A stretch of DNA of 64,000 bases from Trichuris trichiura (taxonomy: Eukaryota > Nematoda > Enoplea > Trichinellida > Trichuridae): contig JBAJFE010000060.1 in NCBI GenBank assembly GCA_037903355.1, positions 186,001 to 250,000 on the forward strand, in the 5' to 3' direction. Below, piece after piece: positions 13,113 through 25,583 of the stretch. The notes under the pieces were generated by a model, which searched no databases, had not been told where the DNA came from, and worked only from the letters and a program-made list of their open reading frames with translations. Position 1 is the stretch's first letter. Each line of letters opens with the position of its first letter. Made by a program: the position numbers and the translations under genes.

Positions 13113-13531
13113 ACAGTGACGATTTTGCGGTTTAGCAACCCGACGACGGTTTAGAAGAAAAACGGTAAAGACACGGGAAAGAAGAAAATTTATAACCCGT
13201 CTGTTTAAAACAGACAGGTATATCGTTTGTCTGTTCGTTTTCGCTCATTGTTAGTACTGCCGCCATCGTGGAAAGTCGGTTGGGTGCTCGCTGCGAAGTT
13301 TGACTGACTAGGTGGGACCAAGGCCCGACGGGTCAAGATGGACCTGACGGCTGAGGTCTCCGCCAAGGTCGGTCGGATGGAGCAGCTTGCTAACATAATA
13401 ACCGACTCGACGGGTGGCACACATAGCGCTGATGACGGGCCACGGAGAGGCCCGAAAGCACCGCGGTTTAACGTTTTTAAAATAAACGTTAATTTAACGA
13501 ACGGGTTGCTAAACCGCAAAATCGTCACTGT
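13113..13531 (+). mobile_element. Non-autonomous element with 30-bp terminal inverted repeats
   Basis: About 419 bp bounded by perfect 30-nt inverted repeats at 13113-13142 and 13502-13531 (start ACAGTGACGATTTTGCGG). The right end runs straight into ATTCTT/ATT repeats. The interior contains a GTCTGTTTAAAACAGAC palindrome and the CTGATGA/GAAA hairpin at 13429-13459. It has no transposase ORF. The interior is clearly homologous to the element at 31383-31777, and one terminus recurs at 59467-59495 beside another ATT/TAA repeat. The trinucleotide tail suggests retroposition rather than cut-and-paste movement. Confidence 0.8.
13429..13459 (+). ncRNA. Hammerhead-like hairpin motif, copy 1
   Basis: CTGATGA, then C, stem GGGCC, loop ACGGAGA, stem GGCCC, then GAAAGC. 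It matches the hammerhead order CUGAUGA, stem II, GAAA, with one extra base after A9. Stem III and a cleavage site are not evident. Confidence 0.4.
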
Positions 13532-13559
13532 ATTCTTATTCTTATTCTTATTCTTATTC

Positions 13560-13594
<35 letters not shown>

Positions 13595-13595
13595 T
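13531..13595 (+). repeat. ATTCTT then ATT microsatellite
   Basis: Begins directly at the right terminus of the 13113-13531 element and looks like its tail. Confidence 0.95.
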
Positions 13596-13691
13596 TGTAA
13601 ATGTAACTTCTTGGTACGGGACTGTTGATTTTCATGTTAAGCTGTTTCTTTTGCGGAATGCATGTCCCGTTGGAAAACTTAATTCTCCGGG

Positions 13692-13721
13692 GCTTTCGGG
13701 TCAATCGTGACCCGTCTTCAG
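13692..13721 (-). ncRNA. Hammerhead-like hairpin motif, copy 2
   Basis: On the minus strand: CTGAAGA, C, stem GGGTC, loop, stem GACCC, GAAAGC. The T-to-A change in the core would be expected to weaken a hammerhead. Confidence 0.3.
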
Positions 13722-13875
13722 CGGTATTAAATTGATGCAATAAGTAAGTGCGGGGATGACGTACAATCTGTTTTAACGGTTTAAAGGCAAGTGTTTTAAA
13801 CTCGAGTTTTAAAAGTTTTTTCTCTGTCTGTCAGCTAGCTGTTTCTCCTGTTGTGTATATGTTGCCATTATTCAT

Positions 13876-14147
13876 TTCATAGTTGATCTTCTGATTCACA
13901 GGTTTGGCCTGTTGGATGTATCTAAAAGTAAACTTCAAAGTGCCTTACCAACGGATGGATCAGCAAATTGTTAGAGAAAATACAGAACACTTTTGATACC
14001 GTATCAAACGCGTACCGAACACGGTAACAAAAGTGTTCTGTATTTTCTCTAACAATTTGCTCATCCATCCGTTGGTAAGGCACTTTGAAGTTTACTTTTA
14101 GATACATCCAACAGGCCAAACCCCTGAATCAGAAGATCAACTATGAA
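13876..14147. repeat. Near-perfect palindrome, arms about 115 bp
   Basis: The arms run from TTCATAGTTGATCTTCTG to the matching CAGAAGATCAACTATGAA, with the centre near 14010 (GATACCGTATCAAACGCG). The right arm is repeated at about 40730-40870, so the palindrome derives from a dispersed repeat. It would be prone to cruciform formation and assembly error. Confidence 0.9.
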
Positions 14148-14843
14148 ACAACCAAAGCCTGTTAAAAGACATCCTGTCTTTCTAACCATTATTCATGTAG
14201 TTATTTCATTTTTCAAAATTTTTTTCAACGCTATTTTGTTTTTAACCCATTTCTAAAAAAGCCTTTCATATTAGACACAACGTGACATACCCTCGGGATC
14301 AAGGAGCGGAAATAAATGAACTATGGACAAACATTGTTACCCGCTCCAACTGCTGCTCACTAAACTAAATGGATACACGGTCAAAGGAACAAGTGGGAAA
14401 ACAAAAAAAACTACTTACTCAAACTACCATGGTTGGAAATAAAAAACAGACAAATTTACATAGAACAAATGGACACATGGAATTAATATGAAACGAATTA
14501 ACATACATGACACACAAAACTAGAAATGGATAAAACATAAAATAATAATGAAGAAGAATTTAAAATATGAACTAACTACATGGAAGATGGTAACATGTGT
14601 ACACAACAAAAGGCAGAACCAGCGGATCAGAAATGGATGAAACACAAAAGAACAATGAAAAGAATTTTGAAAAATGAATTTAACTACATGAATAATGGCA
14701 ACATATATATACAACAGGAGAAACAGCTAGCTGACAAAAAGAGAAAAAAATCCTAAAACTCGACTTTAAAACACTCGCTTTTAAACCGTTAAAACAGATT
14801 GTACGTCATCCCCGCACTTACTCATTGCATCAATTTAACACTG

Positions 14844-14873
14844 CTGAAGACGGGTCACGATTGACCCGAAAGC
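14844..14873 (+). ncRNA. Hammerhead-like hairpin motif, copy 3
   Basis: CTGAAGA, C, stem GGGTC, loop ACGATT, stem GACCC, GAAAGC. It lies in the right arm of the fold-back element and mirrors copy 2. Confidence 0.3.
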
Positions 14874-14936
14874 TCCGGAAAATTAAAAGTTTTTCAACGG
14901 GTTACGCATTCCGTAAAAGAAACAGCTTAACATGAA

Positions 14937-16391
14937 TATTACTATGATTATGATTATTATTATTACTACTATTATTATGTCATTGCTGTTTTTATATTAA
15001 CAGTATGAGAAGAACTGAGAAAAGTTCAGACAAGTTTATCGTGCACAACGTTGAGGATCGTTTTCTACTTATCTTCAGATATCTTTTCTTTTAAAACAAA
15101 TATGAACAGTGTTTAGTTTTTCTGCTGCTAAATGTGCATTCGTTTGTGGGAGAGACATTAGCATGGTTTTAAGAATAATAAAAATATAGCTTTCTGCAAA
15201 ACTACTTAACGGAGAAATTTGAATAGCTTAAAACAGCTGGAATGCAAGAGATTTTACTCCGGAAAGGTCTGACTATTTATTTACATACCAAAATTTCAAA
15301 GAAGTGAGCATTCTACTTTCCTAAAACTGGTTGAAAAGGTCGTCGGTCAAGCCGGTCTTGATCACCGTTGATGGTGATTTACATCAGCTGATTTACTATC
15401 CTGAATGCTCCAAAATCAAGAACTTTTGAGCGTTGGCGTGATGTAACAAGTGAAAAAGTTGCATATGGCATTTTGCAATCAATCTTTTGCACAACTGCCC
15501 GGGACAGCTGCATTCGAAAGCTACACATTGGCTGTTAGTTATGACACCTATCTGAACAAGTGTTCGTTTAGAAGTTTGTATAGTGCTGTGATGGAACGTA
15601 ATGTTGCTTTACCTATCTTAAAGGTAGGTTGTTTTCCTTGCCGATAAACTGTTGCTAGTAATGGTTCAGTCCTTCTGCTTGCGTTGAATACCTCCAGCGA
15701 ATACTCGTAAGGATAACAGTGGAAAGGAAAACCGGAAACACCGATAGAACATCTTGTAATTCCAAAATGTGGAAGACCGATGAGCATCTTGATAATCACT
15801 TACTGTATTGATAGCTTAAGTTTCTTATGCAACATCAACTCAAGGAACATTTCCGCAACAATGCTCAATCACATATGATACTGGCTAAACTTACTCTAGT
15901 AAACTTTTTAGGGGGTTCTCGTTTAATCGTTAACAGTAAGAAAAACCAAGAGCGCGCCCTGACCTTTTCAGTCACCTCTCTTTTTGGCATTGAGCCTTAA
16001 CAGCAGCTCTTCCTGTTATGAAGAAAGGTTTAATCATTCAACAGAGCTTTCGAATCGTACCCGATGATCGCTCAGACGTGATTCGAAAGCTTCGCTGGAT
16101 CAATAAAGCTTTCTGATGAGAAAGACTGCCGTTAAGGTTCAACGAAATTATATGGATCAATTCACACCCTCCGTACACATAGTTCACTCGCTTCTGGTTA
16201 TACTAATTTTACAGCTTGTATATCGCGAATTTTTAAGCACATCGCGAAGAAATGTTGTGGCAGATTTTTAGAAGATTCAGCGCGGTTTTGCCTGAAGTAC
16301 AAACTAACATTAATGCAAGCCATCATTAGCTACTCTGCTCTCTTACTGTCTGAAAAGTAGATGGGCTATCTTACTTTTTCAAAAATAGAAG
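14937..16391. other. 1.5 kb without a recognisable gene
   Basis: Begins with an ATT-rich microsatellite, then unique AT-rich DNA. The ORFs at 15450-15647 (plus) and 15548-15799 (minus) overlap each other and match no family I know. Confidence 0.5.
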
Positions 16392-16393
16392 TA

Positions 16394-16741
16394 CAGTAAA
16401 ACCCTCAAAGTTGACCACTCCTATATGGTGACCACCTCCCTAAGTTGACCGAATTTTGACCAGTTAGTTTGCCCGCACGTTAATAAGCTCAAGGACAACC
16501 TCCGTAAGTGGAAAGTTGACCAGCTCCATAAGTGTAAGTTGAACACTTTAGCCTGACATGATATATGCACGCAATGCTAGTCTGTTCTCTGTAAGTTGAC
16601 CAGTCTGTTGAGTGGACAACCTACGGTGGTTCAACTGCAAACTATTCAGCCGAGCCGTACAGTTCCTGTACGTTAACCACCTCCCTATGTTGACCAGTTT
16701 ACCCCAGTCTGTTGGGTGGTCAACTTACGGCGGTTTTACTG
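16394..16741. mobile_element. Pogo/Tigger-like MITE, 348 bp
   Basis: Starts CAGTAAAACCCTCAAAGTTG and ends with the inverted counterpart (CAACTTACGGCGGTTTTACTG). It is flanked by TA on both sides (16392-16393 and 16742-16743). The CAGTAAAACC terminus and TA duplication are typical of the pogo/Tc1-mariner group. The GTTGACCA motif is repeated internally in both orientations. No transposase ORF is present. Confidence 0.85.
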
Positions 16742-17190
16742 TATTGGAGGAGTCGCATTCGCTTTTCGACAAACGCTGTAGGAGCCCAGTGAAATGCTAC
16801 ACTCAAGTAAGAATCCTACAGAACAACTAATTATTAATAATTCCAAGTGTTTGGATAATTCTTTGCCGTCTACCTGCCCTTAGCGTGAAAAGAACTGGAT
16901 CAGCCAGTCATGCTGAAATTAAGGACTCCTTTTTATCAACCGATGCTCCACACAGATCGGGTCTGCAAAACAAATAACCTCACTGAACATTTCAACAATC
17001 GTTGATTCGCTAAAACAAAACATTCTGCTGGTATGATGCATTAGCCATATTCAATAATAACAAATTACGCAGGTTAGGCTGCCTAAGCTGGACTGTAGCA
17101 TTAATTTCTGACATAAAAGATTGAACGCACTTCTTTTTCTCAGCTTACAGATAACTTACGACCTCATAGGCTGACAGATTTAACTTTTAG

Positions 17191-17791
17191 AATTGTCGGT
17201 GTCTTCGCAAGATGACAATACAGCTTCCGTAATGCCAAGCAGACCGTTCACTTTGCTCGGCAAATCTCATTACAATTTGTACCCAAAATTACCATACTCA
17301 GTGCCACCAATGGAAGTCATACCTGATTGTGGATTTTGGACTACAGTAACGTCGCTCCCATTGGCGGGCAGCTCTCATATCATGGCACCCTTTTCTTGCA
17401 ATTGGCATTCAGGAAACCCTATTTTGATTGCCCCAACAGTGGAACACAGTAGAAGTGATCTTACCGGCATAATATCAGCACGCCAGTTTTGGCAGTCAGC
17501 GCCTGGACATAGAACAATAAGTTCACAGCGCAACGAGTCATTGGAAAAACTGAATCAGCTTGTTCAAACGGTCGGCGAGCGAATTCTGGGCAGCGACGTC
17601 ACTCGCAAACGGACTTTGACACGTAGTCTTACTGCAAGTCAACCGATGAGAAATCAAAAGGAAGGAAGCGATAAGTTTCAAAACAGTTCCCTGAATAAAT
17701 TAGCCACAGAGATTACGCATTTAAAGGGTCAATCGTCTATACTCCCTGAACGTTCACGAACTCACTTTGCCGAATTTCCTATGCTTTTCAG
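17191..17791 (+). CDS. Long unidentified exon, disordered protein
   Basis: A 601-nt frame opens after TTAACTTTTAG with two bases of a split codon and closes at a canonical CAG|GTAAGA donor, so it is probably a real internal exon. The roughly 200 residues are rich in Ser, Pro, Thr and Gln with no recognisable fold; the only helical-looking stretch is ESLEKLNQLVQTVGERI. Its 5' phase is compatible with the exon at 9277-9328. That join would put the NuRD-type peptide on an unstructured regulator, but it would need a 7.9-kb intron and is unproven. No following exon was identified. Confidence 0.55.
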
Positions 17792-18139
17792 GTAAGATAA
17801 TACGATTTAATACTTTGCTTTTTCAAAAATTGGCTGTATGAGTCAAAAGACACGACATGATCAATGATCATGGCCTAAATAACACCGACGTTCTGAAATT
17901 TTACAAACGTTTACTCAAAAACTTTACTCTTGCTTACCCTGCTTAACTTGATGTATCATTTGAAGACAAAACTTACTATGGCAACTATGCAGGAAATACA
18001 ACAACTCCATTCTATCTGTCCCACCCGCTATTAATGGAAAAATCTATTCAAAACAGGTATGGAGCTCCAGTGACTCTTCGTCGATGTGGAATAGTTTCTG
18101 ACAGGATGCTTTGCCGCAACACAATAAAACAGACTAAAA

Positions 18140-18169
18140 CTGACGGCGGAACTAGAGCGTTCCGAAAGC
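18140..18169 (+). ncRNA. Hammerhead-like hairpin motif, copy 4
   Basis: CTGACGG, C, stem GGAAC, loop TAGAGC, stem GTTCC, GAAAGC. The core is altered (CTGACGG), but the stem is a new fully paired combination. Confidence 0.3.
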
Positions 18170-18330
18170 TTTGGAAATTAAAGCTGAGTGCATTGGTCCT
18201 GTACAATGTTTCCTAATAATCGCTCATCCACCCGTTGGTAGAGCAACTGTTTCGTTTAAATTACAGATACCAAAGCAGACAAGAACAGGAAAAGCCGTAG
18301 ATCTAACAAACCATAAAACAGACTAAAATC
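18140..18330 (+). mobile_element. Relic of the hairpin-bearing repeat family
   Basis: Carries a hairpin motif, then GCTCATCCACCCGTTGGTAG as in the palindrome at 14060 and the copy at 40760. It also has ACAGATACC...GAACAGGAAAAGCCGTAG, as in the hairpin at 57757-57851. It therefore links several dispersed repeats into one family. Diverged and truncated. Confidence 0.65.
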
Positions 18331-18368
18331 GCATAGTGCCGTCCCAAAACATTTTGCATACACTAGCG

Positions 18369-18816
18369 CAGTGTTTCTCAAGGTCAGGGTTCGCCAGGGC
18401 CCCCCTGTGGACGTTCCTGAGCGTTTGGGCCCCCCAATTCTGATTAGTCTATTTCGGGCGCGCTGATTGGCTGGATGGGAGGACGGGGGGTAGTCGTGAC
18501 ATCATAATGTAGGTGCTGCACAAAATTCTGTGGGGAAACAGTTTTCCTGATAGTGTGTCGAACACTTACTTTCTCACCTCGGAGCCGGCTGCCCCCGTCC
18601 TCGCTTCGAGCCAATCAGAATTGCGAGGCGCAACAACATGCAGCTTTCTCTTAGGCAGGAGAGACAATATCTGACCCGGCGCAGGCCATACCTTCCTATA
18701 CACTTCAATACGATCGCCCAGGTGGGACATATGCCCTCTACAGATCAAAACGGCCCCTCAAGCACCCCCTTGGCAATCCCCCCCGTGGGGAAGGTGCCCC
18801 ACTGTGAGAATCACTG
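18369..18816. mobile_element. hAT-like MITE, 448 bp, with 8-bp target duplication
   Basis: Flanked by a perfect 8-bp duplication CACTAGCG (18361-18368 and 18817-18824). The termini CAGTGTTTCTCAAGG and TGAGAATCACTG are typical hAT inverted repeats. The interior is GC-rich with C-runs, unlike its surroundings, and contains a diverged internal inverted repeat (AATTCTGATT / AATCAGAATT). No transposase ORF. Confidence 0.92.
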
Positions 18817-18824
18817 CACTAGCG

Positions 18825-21112
18825 CTTTATTTCTTAGCATTTCAAACATTCAAAAGTTTATTAGTCACTGCTTGTCTCTTGTTGGGCAATACTTCCAGAA
18901 AGACGTGTGTTTGAGCATTTCCTTCAGCAGCCTTCATTAGTCAATGTAATATGGAAGTACTTGTCTCCCAACGAGATAACACTATTAATAATAGGCTTTC
19001 TGTCTCAGCATTTCATTGATTCCCGTTTTACACTTGTTTGTACTCAAGTTCTTAACATTTTTGTTACCATTCGTTAACAATATGGATAAACCGCTTTCGG
19101 AGCCGATTAAAAGCTAAGTTTTTGTACCTACGTTACCTGTTGTGAAAATTTCGCATGCTCTGGCACATTTTGCAATGGTAGTTACTTGTTTATAGCAGAC
19201 AAGAGACATGCCGGTCGTCTGACTTCTTGCCTGACAAAGTGAAAATGAAGTATTCGCAAAAGTTAATCTACTTCTGCTACCTTTGTCGAAGAACTTTCAA
19301 TGAACCGTTAAATTATCACTTTCTTTATCTACATCACATGACAAATCCAATCGACTATGTGCTGCTGGTCAAAGTAATGATAGCTGAAGATCAGTGAAGA
19401 AATTTCGTATATAAAGGACATCGAAGATAGTGCACTGTTACAAATGGTCGATCGACGCGAAGCCTGCAAAAAGTTACTTTCACTGCAATTTATGCTTTAA
19501 CCAATTACGCGCATAGCAATGTTTGCTCACCTGTCCAACCATTGTTCCGCTAATATGCACGTGACATTAGGAACGTGAACGACTTCAACCACTCGTTAAC
19601 GACTAAAGCAGCAATACTACCTCTTGACACTCGTATATATTAATAAATTAAAACGTTATATATTAACAGCGTAACAGCATTTGATTCACATGCATTACTA
19701 GCAAAGCACTTACCTTTAGAATGTAAACGTAGCAAGTAGCATCACCAAGTTCAGTACACCCGGGCCAAAACTTCAACTTCTATCTTCTATATTTCAAAAC
19801 TTCATCCATCAGATGGTTTAAGATCATTTCCCAACGAACGTTTCCTATGCGCAGACGAAAACTTTCTACGGAAAACGAGAAATTGTGCACAGAAAATCTC
19901 ATGGTTTTTTAAGCACGAAAATTCGGAGCCTGATTAGTTTGATGACAACGTTTGAAGCCAGTCTAAATCACATCTCATAAAAATATTAATTCAAGAATTT
20001 AAAAGTTAATTTGACGCTTATAAAAAATGTTTGAAAAATTAAATAAAATAATGACGCAGAGACTTCTCTGAAATTTCGGTATAGATTGCCAATTTCGCCG
20101 CGTTTCTTGACCAACCTGTAACGGTAGGGCAATGTATGCGCAACGCATACATCAGTCGCTCTACATTTGAATTTATACTTTAAAATTAAACTGTCAGCAG
20201 TTCAACCGATCGATTCATCCACAGGCGAACAGAAATATTACCAAGTCAACATTTTACTTCGTCAGTTATTTTTGAAAAATCCTTAAGCCACTTTAGACAG
20301 AATGTGCATACATTTTCTCACTTCCATACTCTATTATAAAAGATGCAGATTCGTTGCTTTGAAAGCGAATGTTACTAAGGTTACTGACAAGGACAGGATA
20401 CAGATTTAAAATTCTGACTACAAATACTGGAGAAAGGCAGTATTGGCTTGCATAAGGCACGCCGACGAATCGAAGAAACAAGAATACTACTAATACGGCT
20501 TAACTCAAAAGCCGTTGCAACGAACATACGTTTCATTCCATAAATGCGTATTTTCGGTTAACGTCACTAGAAAACAGCGCGCAAAATTGAATTTTTCGAA
20601 TCGGCAAAACCACTTTACAAACAACACGTACTGAATAGGGGCGTTTGTGATCAGTGACGATGGCTGATCGGCGTGACAGTGTTATGAATTCTGCATTTAG
20701 AAATCTTCTTCGCTGACAATCAATATTCCATTCACTGTCCATGCAGCATTAACTAGTCTAACAATGTTCCTTTACTGAAGCGCTGCTGTACTTATCAAAG
20801 AACTATTAATTGTATTACTACGGAAAAAATGAAAGAAAGTTTTCTTAAACTGGACTTTACCTGTGCCATTTCGACTGCTTAACTAGAACTGAATTTACTC
20901 AATGCAGCCACAATTAAAGATAACCGCACTTAAGGATGAAAGCTAAATGGTAAACCAGCATATATCTGCCATAAAGGCTGATTTACAAATTAGCCCTATT
21001 GGCGCATCCCCACGAGCGACATCATATTGTTATAGTGCCGAAGAACAGATTAAACTGGTGGCAATGTGGTCGCCAAGAATGATTCAACGCAGGCCAGTTC
21101 CTGAAGAAATCA
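18825..21112. other. 2.3 kb without a recognisable gene
   Basis: Unique AT-rich DNA. Small ORFs at 20293-20481 and 20533-20742 (minus) show no domain or splice context. The 20947-21192 plus-strand ORF overlaps the thioesterase on the opposite strand. Confidence 0.5.
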
Positions 21113-23071
<1,959 letters not shown>

Positions 23072-24911
23072 TTCTCTCTGAAATGAAAAGCAGTTACCAC
23101 CCATGAAAATGCCGTGACCGTGCAAAGTGAATCTACAAAGCGCTCTGAGTTAGCATCTATATGAGTGCTCCTTCCATATGCCTTACGTCGTGAGGTGGCA
23201 AGATATAGGCGATAGATCAACGGTGTTAAGCAAGGCGATAGCTGTTAATCAATGGAAACATCAAAGCGCTCCTTTAGCAAGGCCAATCCTTTACTGCTGC
23301 TCTCTACGAAGCCCAGTCAAGCACACTCAACGCACCTGAACAACGCGGCGATCAAATTACCGGCCTGACAAAGATGAGACGTTCAACTCCTACAGTAAAC
23401 GTACACAAGATAAGCAAGTACTACGACATTATAACTTACCTTGTAAATAAATATTTCCGCTGTTTAAAATGCAAGCGCATATGTGCGCTGCGACTTTATC
23501 GATCAATATTTTTCATTCTCCTCTGTGATATTAGCTTGAAAAATTATTTTGACCAATACTTCATCGCCAAACATTTCCCATAGACTGAACTAATAGAATT
23601 TCAACTTGCACACTCAAGTTGCTGACTTCAGTAGGTAGATTTAAAAAATTTTATTGAATACACAGCTTTCTAATGTGGAAGTATGTTTGTGGCTTCATCA
23701 CCATTGTGAGATCGTTCACTTTCAGGCTGAAGTTAATCTGTAACTTTATAGGCGCGCAAAAAAATTCGATAAACCGTTTTTTAAATCAAAATAGCGGAAG
23801 AGTGAACGGAAGAAATGAAACTGCGTGAGGTCTATTCCTTATCTTAATGTCCACAATTCAGGCATGTATTGACGCGTAGTTTTAGTGAGGCAGCACTTAC
23901 GCTACCGGATGCACACGTATTATAATCGTCGAAATAAGCTTTATTGCTGTCGCAACATCCAACTGCGCGAAAGGACAGTTTTGTTTACCTTCCAAGGCAG
24001 GGAACCTTCACAGAGTAATCGCTACGCAATGTATACATTGTTCACCATTCTTTGTAGCTTTCGAAATTACTTTTGGTTCATGCTACCGCTCCGAGTGGGT
24101 TGATCTCAGAACAATGTTATCTGAGCCTTAAAAGTAGAAAGTGACAGGTTCCTTAAGGGCTGTATTTTTATCCAACTGTATGTCAGTATGGTATTTCGGT
24201 AAAACCAATTCAACTTACAGTAGTGCGAGCTCATTGCAAAAATAAGCTTTCGCTAACGGATTACAGCTTTTTGCTGCTTCAAGATGAGGAATCGTAACCG
24301 TTACGGTGGATTATTTTTCAATGACCCTAACGGCATTAACGCATCACTGATGGCAAGAGTGCCCAAAGTATTACCTTTTTCAAGGCAAAATTAAATCTTA
24401 CGTTTAAACATAATAAACAGTAGACTGTCAACTTAATCTTCTTTCAATTGAACCTAAATCTATTTTAAAACAAGAACAATAGTTGATCAGATAATAACGC
24501 GCTGGAGCATAGCTGCTAGTCAGAAGCAGACGAAATAAATGCAAATGCTTCAGCGGATCAGATGGAAGTCTGCTGAATCATTAATTGCGATTCTTAGTCA
24601 TGCCTACCTTTATGGTTTGTTTTCTCTGACTCAACATTTGTAACTTTTTCATTTATTCACTCAGCTATTTTCAATAGTATGTCTATCTGTTCTGTGGCTT
24701 AAAAATGTCACTGGATGCATAGTTTATAAGTTCCCTGATACACTTTCTTTAAAGTTGCATTTGAAATGAACATTTTTCTCTAATTACCCTTCGTTCGCAT
24801 AAAAATGGGTTACGCCACTAAAACTGGGATAATTAATAAAAACTAAAAAGCAAACGCCGCACAGCGATGCGAAGTGACTTCAATCAAATTGCAGGATATA
24901 TTATAGTTATA
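23072..24911. other. Upstream region between divergent genes
   Basis: Lies between the minus-strand thioesterase and the plus-strand Hog gene and probably carries both promoters. No gene, domain or clear TATA element could be supported. Confidence 0.4.
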
Positions 24912-25132
24912 TACCGTATATTACGGCCTATAAGAATACCCCTCTACCTAAGTAGTGAGTGGTAATAATTGGCCCAGTTGGTACTTCCTAGGCTCGCATT
25001 CGACTTATTAGTCCTATGAGCTAAACAGCAATTCTTCTACCTCAATTAGACTTACTAAGTGATTAACTGAGCCAATCATTACTACCCATTACTTAGGTAG
25101 AGGGATGTTCTTATAGGCCGTAATATACGGTA
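24912..25132. mobile_element. 221-bp MITE with long terminal inverted repeats
   Basis: Starts TACCGTATATTACGGCC and ends with the exact inverse. The inverted arms extend about 60 bp with roughly 90% identity (through CTCTACCTAAGTA). The unique centre is about 90 bp. The outermost TA may be the target duplication. The superfamily is not certain. Confidence 0.88.
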
Positions 25133-25583
25133 AGTATTAATATCAGGATAAATTGTTTTTTACAATATTTATTGCCAATCAAACTACTGCTATTCAACGG
25201 CTCATAAAAACAACGCGAACGTGTCGTCACTCATTTTCATTTAACTTATTTTGAACTTCATTCCTTCACTACTTATGAGTAAACAATTTCCTTCTTCTGC
25301 TAAACAAACAGTATTTAAAATTGTCGTTGCACTAGTCGACGTGCTCGATCTTTACGACCAGTGTGCGATAATGCAGAACTTCTTTGTACCATTCGCCGCG
25401 CTTACAAACTGATGGTTAATCACTCAGGTCGTACCGCGTAATCAAATACATAGATGAGTCAACGATACCTTGAGCGTTGCAACTCTAGTGGAAGTTTTAT
25501 GGCATTTAACATTGCATGGGTCACCCACTGCTTGACTGGTCATCGATAAAGGAAGTTGCATAGCATTTCATTCTGGTATAGGT

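Larger units (their letters stand above)
13631..14936. mobile_element. 1.3-kb fold-back element
   Basis: About 240 bp at the left end (from 13631) is repeated in inverted orientation at the right end (about 14690 to 14936), including a hairpin motif in each arm. The centre-left contains a second, near-perfect palindrome (13876-14147). Both outer flanks are ATT-rich microsatellite (13560-13595 and 14937-14978). No coding capacity is seen. It could be two nested insertions or one foldback transposon. Confidence 0.8.
17795..18360. other. Intergenic or intronic DNA with repeat relic
   Basis: Unique AT-rich DNA up to about 18139, then the relic listed at 18140-18330. No supported gene. Confidence 0.5.

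Noticed and set aside
12938..13154. Poly-isoleucine ORFs on both strands
   Set aside because: Translation of the ATT microsatellite.
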